The notes: generated by a model from the sequence alone, not told the origin. A stretch of DNA of 64,000 nt from Chryseobacterium formosum (GCF_026460885.1 NZ_JAOVZW010000013.1:1-64000), one strand, 5' to 3'; counted from the stretch's first letter, positions 32,999 through 40,525 are shown. Numbers and translations: made by a program.

Positions 32999-34189
32999 CT
33001 AACTACTAACTTCTAGTTTCTTTAAGTAGGTTTCCATATCCTTGTCACCACGACCGCTCAAACAGATAACAACAATATCATCCTGATTAAATTCTTTTTT
33101 GTCTAAAACGGCCAAAGCATGAGCACTTTCCAGAGCTGGAATAATTCCTTCGAGTTTAGTTAAATCAAAAGCAGATTGTAAAGCTTCATCATCGTTAATA
33201 CTGAAAAACTCTGCTCGTTTTTCCCTGAATAAATTCGCATGAAATGGTCCGATTCCTGGATAATCCAAACCTGCGGAAATAGAGTGTGGCTCAATAACTT
33301 GTCCGTCCTTTGTCTGCATTACCAAACTTTTGCTTCCATGCAAAACACCCAAAGTTCCAAGAAAAGTGGTTGCCGCAGATTTCCCTGAATCAACTCCAAA
33401 ACCTCCTGCTTCAGCAGCAATAATTTTTACATTTTCTTCATCCACAAAATGATAGAAAGTTCCTGCAGCATTGCTTCCACCACCAACACAGGCAATTACA
33501 TAATCTGGATTTTCTCTTCCGATTTGTTCGTGAAGTTGCACTTTAATTTCTTTAGAAATCACCGACTGAAATCTCGCCACCAAATCAGGAAAAGGATGAG
33601 GTCCAACAACACTTCCAATCACGTAATGAGTAGTTACAGGATTATTGATCCAATCTTTTAATGCTTCATTTACAGCATCTTTTAAAGTTTTCGAGCCTGA
33701 AGTTGCAGGAACAACTTTCGCTCCCAACATTTTCATTCTCGCCACATTTGGAGCCTGTCTTTGGATGTCGATTTCACCCATATAAACAATGCATTCTAAA
33801 CTTAAAAGTGCACAAGCTGTCGCTGTTGCAACGCCATGTTGTCCGGCTCCGGTTTCAGCGATGATTCTGGTTTTTCCTAGTCGTTTTGCCAATAAAACCT
33901 GTCCCAAAGCATTATTGATTTTGTGTGCTCCAGTGTGATTGAGATCTTCTCTTTTCAGATAAATATTGGTTTTGTATTTCTGACTTAAATTTTTCGAAAA
34001 ATACAAAGGTGTTGCTCGACCAACATAGTTTTTCAGCAAATCCTGATATTCATTTTGAAAATCTTCAGATTCAATGATTTGTATATAGTTTTTCTGTAAT
34101 TCTTCAACATTTGGATAGAGCATTTCTGGGATAAAAGCTCCACCAAATTCTCCATAATATCCGTTTTCGTCGGGGTTTTTATAATTCAT
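32999..34189 (-). CDS. trpB: Tryptophan synthase beta subunit
   Basis: A 396-residue PLP enzyme that joins indole and L-serine to L-tryptophan. K90 in HTGAHKINN is the PLP lysine. ETGAGQHG (catalytic Glu) and the [10 protein letters not shown] phosphate loop are present, as is the C-terminal SGRGDKD. Normal length. It partners TrpA, which follows. Upstream, between trpF and trpB, lie a Y1 transposase gene and its repeat hairpins. TrpB therefore starts 172 bases beyond the transposase stop. Confidence 0.98.
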   Translation of the reverse strand: MNYKNPDENGYYGEFGGAFIPEMLYPNVEELQKNYIQIIESEDFQNEYQDLLKNYVGRATPLYFSKNLSQKYKTNIYLKREDLNHTGAHKINNALGQVLLAKRLGKTRIIAETGAGQHGVATATACALLSLECIVYMGEIDIQRQAPNVARMKMLGAKVVPATSGSKTLKDAVNEALKDWINNPVTTHYVIGSVVGPHPFPDLVARFQSVISKEIKVQLHEQIGRENPDYVIACVGGGSNAAGTFYHFVDEENVKIIAAEAGGFGVDSGKSAATTFLGTLGVLHGSKSLVMQTKDGQVIEPHSISAGLDYPGIGPFHANLFREKRAEFFSINDDEALQSAFDLTKLEGIIPALESAHALAVLDKKEFNQDDIVVICLSGRGDKDMETYLKKLEVSS

Positions 34190-34215
34190 GATTTTGTATT
34201 TATAATTAAGAAAGA

Positions 34216-34345
34216 GTCCTGAAAGGACGATTTGTTAAAGGATAGGACGTGAGTCCTATTCATTTTACACGTTGTATTGCATTATATTATTTAATGTTTT
34301 GATAGGATTATCATCCTATCCTTTAGAAGGGCGTCACTTCGTGAC
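34216..34345. repeat. REP/BIME-like hairpin cluster, trpB side of the Y1 transposase
   Basis: Four short hairpins follow each other. GTCCTGAAAGGAC is at 34216-34228. GGATAGGACGTGAGTCCTATT is at about 34240-34260. GATAGGATTATCATCCTATC is at 34301-34320, followed by CTTTAGAAGG. GTCACTTCGTGAC is at 34333-34345. The second and third are inverted relative to each other (AAAGGATAGG against CCTATCCTTT), as in a bacterial interspersed mosaic element. The third recurs beyond the other end of the transposase gene (34842). Confidence 0.75.
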
Positions 34346-34361
34346 TGATATTGGATTATTA

Positions 34362-34814
34362 TTAATCCCAAAGATATTTTTCATCGTAGTTTGTTTCGTA
34401 TTTATTTAAAATCATTAGAAATTCGGTCTTAAAATCTTCATTTTTATGATGTTCTCTTTGGTTTATGATATAATTAATCGTTGCAAAAATATGTTTTTGG
34501 CTTACCGAAAAGGCGCCGTAGCCATCTTGCCAAAAGAAGTCTTCATATTTTCTTCCTTTTGTTTTAATCCATCTTGAAGAATGAGCTTTTATTTCCTGAA
34601 TGACTTTCATCAAGGCATATTTTGGTGACAAAGTCAAAAGGATATGAATGTGGTTATCAGTTCCGCCAATCCTGATGGAAGGACTATTGAGATTTTTGCA
34701 TATTGTAGATATATAGGCAAAAAGTTCTTCTTCAATGCTTTCATCTATAAAATCATTTCGGTGTTTTGTACTGAAGATGATATGGACATAATTTTTAACT
34801 AATGATTGTGACAT
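34362..34814 (-). mobile_element. Y1 (IS200-like, REP-associated) transposase inside the trp operon
   Basis: A 150-residue HUH single-strand nuclease. The HUH-type motif is DNHIHILL (H55, H57), and the catalytic tyrosine is Y115 in INYIINQREHH, followed by Gln119; FFWQDGYGAFSVS is a typical block of the family. No TnpB or second ORF accompanies it. Hairpins on both sides, rather than IS200 ends alone, point to a REP-associated tyrosine transposase. It is in operon orientation between trpF and trpB. It seems intact and could be active. The hairpins are candidate substrates; that is inference. Confidence 0.85.
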
Positions 34815-34841
34815 TTTCTTTGTGTTTTTATAATCTGTGTT

Positions 34842-34890
34842 GATAGGATTTGCAGCCTATTCCTTTAGAAAGTTGTTCCGTTGGGACTTT
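34842..34890. repeat. REP-like hairpins, trpF side of the Y1 transposase
   Basis: GATAGGATTTGCAGCCTAT at 34842-34860 with the tail CCTTTAGAA is a direct repeat of 34301-34329 on the other side of the transposase. The next hairpin (AAGTTGTTCC pairing with GGGACTTT) overlaps the 3' end of trpF and encodes its last residues. Confidence 0.7.
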
Positions 34891-35557
34891 TAAATTTACT
34901 TATTAATGCTTTTATTTTTTCTAAATCCTTAATTCCCGGTTCTATTTCAAATTTTGAGTTGACATCCAGTGAAAAAGGTTGTTGTTTAATGATTGATATT
35001 TGATGGAAGTTTTCTAAAGAAATTCCACCACTGAGGAAATAGGGAATTGGGATTTCCATTTCATTTAAAATATTCCAGTCGAAGGTTTTTCCGGCTCCGC
35101 CGAATGCTTTGCTGTCGGTATCAAATAATAGGTAGTTGATTGGTTTTGGTTGTTGGTTGATGGTTTTTTGTAATTCATTTGATGATTGGTTTCCTATTCT
35201 AATTACTTTTATTATTTCAATTTTTGGATTGAGTTTTTGTTTTAATTCTGAAATGAAATGCTCAGTTTCGTCACCATGAAGCTGAATGAAATTTAAATCT
35301 GCTTTTTTGGATACTTCAATAATTTTTTCTAAACTTTCATTGACAAAAATTCCAATTTTTCCCTGATGATTAATTTCTGAAATTTGTTCTAAATTCAAAT
35401 GATTCAAAACATATCTCGGAGATTTTTCATAAAAAATAAACCCTAAAAAATCAATTTTTAATGCCACTAATTCACGAATTTGATGCAGTTGGGTGAGTCC
35501 GCAAACTTTGAGTCTTGGTTGGTGAATTTCCGTTGAAGGTAGTTGGTTTTCAGACAT
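34865..35557 (-). CDS. trpF: Phosphoribosylanthranilate isomerase
   Basis: A 230-residue (beta/alpha)8 isomerase converting PRA to CdRP. LKVCGLTQ carries the catalytic Cys near residue 19, and D-containing LLFDTDSKAFGGAGKTFDW carries the conserved Asp and the phosphate loop; PYFLSGGISLEN closes the site. Two repeats contribute coding sequence. A KTINQQPKPIN insertion before the DTDS strand is encoded by the ACCATCAACCAACAACC repeat. The C-terminal KSPNGTTF comes from a hairpin repeat. It lies 18 bases after trpC. Confidence 0.95.
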   Translation of the reverse strand: MSENQLPSTEIHQPRLKVCGLTQLHQIRELVALKIDFLGFIFYEKSPRYVLNHLNLEQISEINHQGKIGIFVNESLEKIIEVSKKADLNFIQLHGDETEHFISELKQKLNPKIEIIKVIRIGNQSSNELQKTINQQPKPINYLLFDTDSKAFGGAGKTFDWNILNEMEIPIPYFLSGGISLENFHQISIIKQQPFSLDVNSKFEIEPGIKDLEKIKALISKFKSPNGTTF

Positions 35558-35575
35558 TGTTAAATTGATAAACTG

Positions 35576-36355
35576 TTACATTGTTATATTGAAAGTGAAT
35601 TCTTTAAATTTATTTCCGGGGTTCTCGTGTTTCATAAAATATTCACCCATTAAAAAACCATCAAAACCTTTTTCTTTTAAATAATTGAAGTCTTCAATAT
35701 TATAAATTCCACTTTCAGCAACTGATAAAACATCATTTGGAAGTTGATTATTAAGATTTACAGAGTGTTGTAAGTCAACCTTAAAATCTTTTAAGTTTCT
35801 ATTATTAATTCCAACCAAATCTACTTCTGAATTTAAATGTTTCAATTCTTCTTCTGTATGAATTTCGAGCAAGACTTCTAATCCTAATTTATGGGAAAGT
35901 TGAGTGAATTCCTGAACTTGCTGAGGTGAAAGACAGGCTGCAATCAACAAAATAACATCTGCTCCGATACTTTTTGCTTCGTAAAACTGATATTCATCAA
36001 TCATAAAATCTTTTCTCAAAATCGGAATGTTGATGTGTTTTCTTACGCTTAAAATATCCTCAAAACTCCCTCCAAAAAAATCTTTATCCGTTAAAATAGA
36101 AACTGCGCTTGCTCCGAAGTTTTCGTATGCGGAAGCAACATCCAAAGGAGAAACTTTATCATTGATAATTCCTTTTGACGGAGATTTCCTTTTAAATTCT
36201 GCAATTATTCCAGATTTTGATTTTACAGTTTCCTTTAGTGAAATGGTTTTTCTTTCAAAAAATTCAGAATCTTTTAATTGTTGTAGAGAAATTTTTGATT
36301 TTGAATCTGAGATTTCTCGTTTTTTTGTTTGTATGATTTTGTCAAGAATTGTCAT
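35576..36355 (-). CDS. trpC: Indole-3-glycerol phosphate synthase
   Basis: A 259-residue (beta/alpha)8 enzyme that decarboxylates and closes CdRP to indole-3-glycerol phosphate. Motifs include EFKRKSPSKG (catalytic Glu and Lys region), ILTDKDFFGGS, ILRKDFMID, LLIAACL, LEIHTEEEL, GINNRNLKDF and VAESGI. It is a stand-alone protein, not fused to TrpF. It is separated from trpD by a GIY-YIG nuclease gene bounded by inverted repeats. Confidence 0.97.
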   Translation of the reverse strand: MTILDKIIQTKKREISDSKSKISLQQLKDSEFFERKTISLKETVKSKSGIIAEFKRKSPSKGIINDKVSPLDVASAYENFGASAVSILTDKDFFGGSFEDILSVRKHINIPILRKDFMIDEYQFYEAKSIGADVILLIAACLSPQQVQEFTQLSHKLGLEVLLEIHTEEELKHLNSEVDLVGINNRNLKDFKVDLQHSVNLNNQLPNDVLSVAESGIYNIEDFNYLKEKGFDGFLMGEYFMKHENPGNKFKEFTFNITM

Positions 36356-36380
36356 TACATTTAATTTTTACTTCTCAATC

Positions 36381-36417
36381 TGTCATTTCGAACGCAATGA
36401 AATGAAGTGAGAAATCT
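36381..36417. repeat. TGTCATTC-type dispersed repeat, trpC side
   Basis: TGTCATTTCGAACGCAATGA with the continuing GAAGTGAGAAATCT forms one arm of an inverted pair. The partner is at 36803-36839. The two frame the GIY-YIG gene. Confidence 0.75.
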
Positions 36418-36476
36418 ATTTTTTATTATTTTACTCTTTTTGTTGGAACGGTAGAAATTATAATTTTTAACTTGTA

Positions 36477-36788
36477 TTAGTCAATCAAATCATTTAAAAA
36501 GTCCCAATTCTGATTAAAAGCAATAATTAATTTTTCTTTTTTCATTCTTGAATATCCTTTAATTTGTTTTTCTCTTGCAATTGCCAATTCTACATCTTGA
36601 AAATGCTCATAATAAACTAAATAAAAGCATTTGTATTTTGTTGTAAAATGTAATTTATCTCCTTGTGTAGGATTTTTGTGTTGATGTAGTCTAATTTTTA
36701 AATCGTTAGTAACTCCGGCATAGAGAACGTTTTTATTATAATTTGTTAAGATGTAAACGTAATAATTATGTGTTCCTAAAGTTTTCAT
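36477..36788 (-). CDS. GIY-YIG nuclease-superfamily protein
   Basis: A 103-residue protein of the short GIY-YIG (UPF0213/YhbQ-like) type. The motif reads YYVYILTNYNKNVLYAGVTN (GIY replaced by VYI, YIG by YAG), followed by LKIRLHQHK with the conserved Arg and His, and EHFQDVELAIAREKQIKGYSRMKK with the catalytic Glu helix. Such single-domain nucleases are scattered singly through flavobacterial genomes. Here it sits between trpD and trpC in operon orientation, enclosed by inverted TGTCATTC-type repeats. It may be a mobile or passenger gene; nuclease activity is a family inference. Confidence 0.88.
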   Translation of the reverse strand: MKTLGTHNYYVYILTNYNKNVLYAGVTNDLKIRLHQHKNPTQGDKLHFTTKYKCFYLVYYEHFQDVELAIAREKQIKGYSRMKKEKLIIAFNQNWDFLNDLID

Positions 36789-36802
36789 TTGTGTATGTTT
36801 TT

Positions 36803-36839
36803 AGATTCTTCACTTCACTGCGTTTCGTTCTGAATGACA
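36803..36839. repeat. TGTCATTC-type dispersed repeat, trpD side
   Basis: The reverse complement starts TGTCATTCAGAACGAAACGC and ends GAAGAATCT. It is the inverted partner of 36381-36417 and just precedes the end of trpD. Confidence 0.75.
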
Positions 36840-36860
36840 ATAGGGAAGATAGTTTATTAT

Positions 36861-37847
36861 CTAACTTAATAATAACTTCAAACTATTCAATGCTTTTCCA
36901 CCAAACAAACTTTCTTTCGCTGAACTTAAGCAATCCGCGTAATTACCAAATTTATTTGTATGATGTAAAGCAACAGCAGCATTTGCCAAAACCACTGAAT
37001 TTTGTGATTCTGTGCCTATTCCTTCCAAAATGTTTCTGAAAATTTGTGCGGTTTCTTCAGGCGTTTTTCCAGCTTTTATATTTTCTGCATCAATTGATTT
37101 AAAACCTAAATCTTGCGCCGAATAAATATTTTCTCCGCTCTTGGTAATGATTTTACTGTCACTCGTAAGACTTATTTCGTCGTGACCATCCATTCCGTGG
37201 ACTAAAACGAAATCTCTGTTTTCTTTTTGTAGTAGATATTGATAAATTCTGGCAATCTCAAGATTGTAAACACCAATCACAGAAAATTGAGGTTTTGCAG
37301 GATTCACCAACGGACCGAGAAGATTGAAAAAAGTTCGTAAACCTAAAGATTTTCTCAATGCCACAACAGATTGCAACGCTGGATGAAAATAAGGAGCGTG
37401 CAGAAAACATATGTTTGCCTTTTCTAAATCTTCGTTAAGCTCTTCCGAAGTTTTTTTGAATTGATAGCCTAAAGCTTCCATCACGTTAGATGAACCTGTG
37501 ATTGTTGAAGCTCCGTAATTTCCGTGTTTCGCTACTTTTTGTCCGGTTCCTGCAACGACGAAACTTGCTAAAGTGGAAATGTTAATGGTGTTTTTGCCGT
37601 CGCCTCCTGTTCCAACAATATCAATTGTGTCATTGGTATTTAAAAATACAGGAACAGCCATTTGCAGCAAAGCTTCTTTGAAACCTTTGAGCTCATCTAA
37701 CGTGATATTTCGCATCAGAAAAATGCTGATAAATGCAGTGACTTCCGTGTCATTAAATTTACTTTGAGCAATCTCAATCATAATCGCTTTCGCTTCCGAT
37801 TTTGATAAGGTATGATGATTGAAGAGGTATTGTAGGATTTCTTTCAT
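36861..37847 (-). CDS. trpD: Anthranilate phosphoribosyltransferase
   Basis: A 328-residue enzyme joining anthranilate to PRPP. The PRPP-binding GTGGDGKNTINIST is near residue 77, KHGNYGASTITGSSNVMEALG follows, then HAPYFHPAL and RTFFNLLGPLVNPA. It is stand-alone, not fused to TrpG. Its start lies 85 bases after the trpG stop, in a gap full of GGTTGTTGGTT repeats. All active-site motifs seem intact. Confidence 0.97.
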   Translation of the reverse strand: MKEILQYLFNHHTLSKSEAKAIMIEIAQSKFNDTEVTAFISIFLMRNITLDELKGFKEALLQMAVPVFLNTNDTIDIVGTGGDGKNTINISTLASFVVAGTGQKVAKHGNYGASTITGSSNVMEALGYQFKKTSEELNEDLEKANICFLHAPYFHPALQSVVALRKSLGLRTFFNLLGPLVNPAKPQFSVIGVYNLEIARIYQYLLQKENRDFVLVHGMDGHDEISLTSDSKIITKSGENIYSAQDLGFKSIDAENIKAGKTPEETAQIFRNILEGIGTESQNSVVLANAAVALHHTNKFGNYADCLSSAKESLFGGKALNSLKLLLS

Positions 37848-37945
37848 GTTGGTAATTGTTGTTGGTTGTTAGTATTTGGTTGTTGGTTTTATAGCAGTTT
37901 AAATTATTCTATTAACTTTCAATCAAAACCTATCAACCAAGTAAA
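37848..37945. repeat. GTTGGTTGTT repeat cluster in the trpG-trpD gap
   Basis: Several imperfect copies of GGTTGTTGGTT lie at 37848-37890. ATCAACCAAG, in the opposite orientation, overlaps the end of trpG near 37937-37945. The arms are of the same family as those around the four-helix-bundle gene, but no ORF lies between them. Confidence 0.6.
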
Positions 37946-38538
37946 AAATTCTTAATAATCGTTTCGCCATCGGGTGTTAAAATACTTTCCGGATGATATT
38001 GTACGCCGTGAACATCATAAGTTTTATGTTTCAAACTCATAATCATTCCTTTGCTATCGGTACTCGTAATTTCCAATTCTTTAGGGAAATTTTCAGGATT
38101 AACTGCCCAACTGTGATATCTTCCGACCTCCAAAGTCTGTGGTAAATCTTTGAAAATTTTATGTTCACTGGTTTGGATAGCTTCCGTTGCAACACCATGA
38201 TAAATTTCGCTAAGGTTGATTAAATTTCCTCCAAAAGCTTCGGCAATCGCCTGTTGACCAAGGCAAACTCCTAAAATACTTTTTGTTGGAGCATACTTTT
38301 TAATTAAATCCAATAAAATTCCGGCTTCTTCTGGAATTCCAGGTCCAGGAGAGAGGATGATTTTATCGTATTTCTCGATTTCTTCAAGCGAAATTTGGTC
38401 GTTTCTGATAACATCTACTTTTTGATTCAGAATTCTTTCGATGATTTGAACCAAATTATAAGTGAAGCTATCGTAGTTATCGAAGACTAATATTTTGGTT
38501 GTTGGTTGTTGGTTGATGGTTGATGGTATATTTGTCAT
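37933..38538 (-). CDS. trpG: Anthranilate synthase component II (glutamine amidotransferase)
   Basis: A 201-residue class I glutamine amidotransferase that feeds ammonia to TrpE. FDNYDSFTYNLVQ opens the domain; LGVCLGQQAIAEAFGG has the nucleophile Cys, and VQYHPESI the His-Glu pair. The family usually begins close to ILVFDNYDSF. Here an extra N-terminal segment (MTNIPSTINQQPTT) precedes it, encoded by the dispersed ACCATCAACCAACAACC repeat. The ATG overlaps the stop of the preceding four-helix-bundle gene by 4 bases. An alternative later start is not obvious. Confidence 0.95.
   Translation of the reverse strand: MTNIPSTINQQPTTKILVFDNYDSFTYNLVQIIERILNQKVDVIRNDQISLEEIEKYDKIILSPGPGIPEEAGILLDLIKKYAPTKSILGVCLGQQAIAEAFGGNLINLSEIYHGVATEAIQTSEHKIFKDLPQTLEVGRYHSWAVNPENFPKELEITSTDSKGMIMSLKHKTYDVHGVQYHPESILTPDGETIIKNFLLG
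38506..38517. repeat. 12-bp inverted repeat arm, trpG side of four-helix-bundle gene
   Basis: TTGTTGGTTGAT here is matched exactly by ATCAACCAACAA at 38930-38941. The arm lies within the 5' coding sequence of trpG, inside a longer GGTTGTTGGTTGATGGT tract (38504-38520). Confidence 0.7.
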
Positions 38539-38894
38539 TTTATTTTTTTTCTGTAATAATTAATAAATCCGTTCAATAACTTTTTGCAAAGTATTATATG
38601 GTTCAAAATAGTAGCAAGTTTCTCATCATTTATAAACTCTAAATCGGATGATAGATAAATCTGTGATTCCAATTCATAAAGAGAACCTCTTGCAATAAAA
38701 AGAAAATGAATTGTATCTTTTGATGTGTTTCTACCACAACCTTCCGCAATATTTGAAGGAACTGAAACAGCACATCTTCTAATTTGATTTGTCAATCCAA
38801 AAATCTCTTCTTTTGGATAATTTTTTGTCGTATCGTAAACAAGTTTTGTAAGTTTTCTTGCTTCCATCCATACTTCTAAATCTTTATATTCCAT
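38535..38894 (-). CDS. Four-helix-bundle protein (23S rRNA intervening-sequence family)
   Basis: A 119-residue all-helical protein of the TIGR02436/IVP type. The typical pattern is present: MEYKDLEVWMEARKLTKLVYD, then FGLTNQIRRCAVSVPSNIAEG, RFL-like FIARGSLYELESQI and the last helix. Members are found inside rRNA intervening sequences and as single genes. They assemble into pentamers; their role is not known. It is inserted between trpE and trpG. Its stop overlaps the trpG start by 4 bases, and exact 12-bp inverted repeats lie just outside. TrpE and TrpG are usually adjacent, because they form one complex. Confidence 0.9.
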   Translation of the reverse strand: MEYKDLEVWMEARKLTKLVYDTTKNYPKEEIFGLTNQIRRCAVSVPSNIAEGCGRNTSKDTIHFLFIARGSLYELESQIYLSSDLEFINDEKLATILNHIILCKKLLNGFINYYRKKIK

Positions 38895-38929
38895 GTTTAT
38901 GTTTTTAAAAAATCTATCAACTAAAAACG

Positions 38930-38941
38930 ATCAACCAACAA
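38930..38941. repeat. 12-bp inverted repeat arm, trpE side of four-helix-bundle gene
   Basis: ATCAACCAACAA, the exact partner of 38506-38517, overlaps the last codons and stop of trpE (38931). Confidence 0.7.
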
Positions 38942-40355
38942 TAATCTTCTCTGCTTTTTCCACTGCTTTTTTCAAGGCATTGAGTTTATTATTCACTTCT
39001 TGTAGCTCACTTTCAGGATTCGATTTTGCAACCAATCCAGCTCCGGCTTGATAAAATAAAGTATTGTTTTTGCTTAAAAAAGTACGAATCATAATTGCTT
39101 GGTTGCATTCGCCATTCAGACCGACCATTCCGATACAACCACCGTAATAACCTCGGGAATCTTTTTCGTATTCATTGATTAATTGTAAAGCTCTATGTTT
39201 TGGCGCTCCGCTTAAAGTTCCTTGAGGAAATGTTGTAGCAACCATTTCAAATGGATTGGTATTTTCTTCCAATTCTGCCGTCACCTCACTGACCATGTGA
39301 ATAACGTGAGAAAAAAGTTGAATTTCTTTTAGTTTAGTGACCGTTACATTTTTGCCTAATTTTCCTAAATCATTTCTTGCCAAATCGACCAACATGGTAT
39401 GTTCGGCGTTTTCTTTCGGATCATTTTTTAAGGATTTGATAGACTGTAAATCGGTTTCAAAATCACCGGTTCTTTTGAAAGTTCCTGCAATTGGATGAAT
39501 TATAGCTTTGTTGTCTTTAATAATAAGCTGACTTTCAGGACTTGAACCGAATAATTTGTAATTTCCATAATCAAAGTAGAAAAGATAAGGTGATGGGTTG
39601 ATATTTCGCAAAGCTCGATACACATTAAATTCATCTCCCTGAAATTTTTGCTCGAACCTTCTGCTTAAAACTAGCTGAAAAACATCGCCTCTCATACAGT
39701 GTTTTTGCGCAATTTCAACCAATTTTAAATATTCTTCATCGGTAATGTTGGAAGTTTCTTCAGCCGTTTTTTCAAATGGATAAACAACCGCATTTTTATT
39801 TTTAATTAAATCTTCCAAAGTTCTGAATTCTGATTTTACGCCTTCAATTTGATTTTCAATGAAGTGCATCTCATCATTAAAATGATTAATGGCAATCACA
39901 TATTGATAGAGTCTGTAACGCAAAATTGGGATTTCAACTTCTTTGCTTTGAGGTTTAAATTTAACATCTTCAAAAAACTGAACTGCTTCAAAACTTGTAT
40001 ATCCAAAAAGAGATTGCGCTGTTTCTTCGATTTTGTCATGAGTTTTCTCGCATTCGAAAGTTTTAGAAAAATTATTCAATAATTCTGGAATATTTTCATT
40101 TTCCAAAGACTTTTTTTCTGGGTTTTGGTTCGGAAGTTTAACTTCAAATTCATGTAAATTTTTAATTTCAATTCCTGCAATTGCATTAATCGCAATGAAT
40201 GAAAAATTGTTGTCAATATTCTTAGAATCGGAACTTTCCAAAAGAATTGTATCTCGGAATTTGTCTCTAATTTGTAAATAAATATTCATTGGGGTTTGTA
40301 AATCGCCCAATGTTTTTTTAGATTTTGTTTTAATTTTTATAATGGAATTTGACAT
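38931..40355 (-). CDS. trpE: Anthranilate synthase component I
   Basis: A 474-residue chorismate-using enzyme, first step of the tryptophan branch. The C-terminal catalytic half shows VFQLVLSRRFEQKF, NPSPYLFYFDYG, GSSPE, PIAGTFKRTGD, EHTMLVDLARNDLGK, HVIHMVSEV, PQGTLSGAPKHRALQ and the final YGGCIGMVG. The N-terminal segment probably binds feedback tryptophan (LLESSDSK, matching the LLES element). It is the first structural gene of the operon; the leader ORF and attenuator lie between 40384 and 40525. Its C-terminal codons overlap a repeat arm. Confidence 0.97.
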   Translation of the reverse strand: MSNSIIKIKTKSKKTLGDLQTPMNIYLQIRDKFRDTILLESSDSKNIDNNFSFIAINAIAGIEIKNLHEFEVKLPNQNPEKKSLENENIPELLNNFSKTFECEKTHDKIEETAQSLFGYTSFEAVQFFEDVKFKPQSKEVEIPILRYRLYQYVIAINHFNDEMHFIENQIEGVKSEFRTLEDLIKNKNAVVYPFEKTAEETSNITDEEYLKLVEIAQKHCMRGDVFQLVLSRRFEQKFQGDEFNVYRALRNINPSPYLFYFDYGNYKLFGSSPESQLIIKDNKAIIHPIAGTFKRTGDFETDLQSIKSLKNDPKENAEHTMLVDLARNDLGKLGKNVTVTKLKEIQLFSHVIHMVSEVTAELEENTNPFEMVATTFPQGTLSGAPKHRALQLINEYEKDSRGYYGGCIGMVGLNGECNQAIMIRTFLSKNNTLFYQAGAGLVAKSNPESELQEVNNKLNALKKAVEKAEKIIVG

Positions 40356-40383
40356 TTTTTTAATTTTTTTGAGATTTAGACAT

Positions 40384-40415
40384 AAAAAAAGACTTCAACG
40401 CAATCGTCAAAGTCT
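40384..40415 (-). terminator. trp operon attenuator (intrinsic terminator)
   Basis: On the minus strand AGACTTTGACG (40415-40405) pairs with CGTTGAAGTCT (40400-40390), giving 11 pairs with two G-U around the loop ATTG. A run of T follows at 40389-40384. It ends about 30 bases before the trpE start at 40355. The 5' arm can instead pair with AGACCCGACGA-complementary sequence in the leader ORF (40480-40470), so termination and antitermination are mutually exclusive. Confidence 0.85.
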
Positions 40416-40447
40416 CTGTATATTTTTCTATAAATTCCGGCTGTAAA

Positions 40448-40525
40448 TTAACAACAAGACAATAGCTTCAGACCCGACGAAGAGTTTGAATGCCACCACC
40501 AATTTTTGTTGTTTGAAATAATCAT
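40448..40525 (-). CDS. trpL: trp leader peptide with three consecutive Trp codons
   Basis: A 25-codon ORF on the minus strand, ATG at 40525 to TAA at 40448. It starts MIISNNKNWWWH and ends LKLLSCC. Codons 9-11 are TGG TGG TGG, very rare by chance. Immediately 3' to them codons 16-19 (UCGUCGGGUCU, 40480-40470) can pair with the 5' arm of the downstream terminator. Stalling at the Trp codons would leave this segment free and permit transcription into trpE; normal translation to the stop would cover it and let the terminator form. This is the classical ribosome-mediated attenuation layout. The ATG lies only 4 bases after the -7 element, so the mRNA may be nearly leaderless. Confidence 0.88.
   Translation of the reverse strand: MIISNNKNWWWHSNSSSGLKLLSCC
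40470..40480 (-). promoter_or_regulatory. Antiterminator arm within trpL
   Basis: UCGUCGGGUCU (RNA, minus strand) is complementary to AGACUUUGACGA at 40415-40404, allowing one bulged U and two G-U pairs. That stretch includes the whole 5' arm of the terminator stem. Confidence 0.75.

Noticed and set aside
36477..36788. Homing endonuclease in an intron
   Set aside because: The gene lies between, not within, trp genes and no group I or II intron structure surrounds it.
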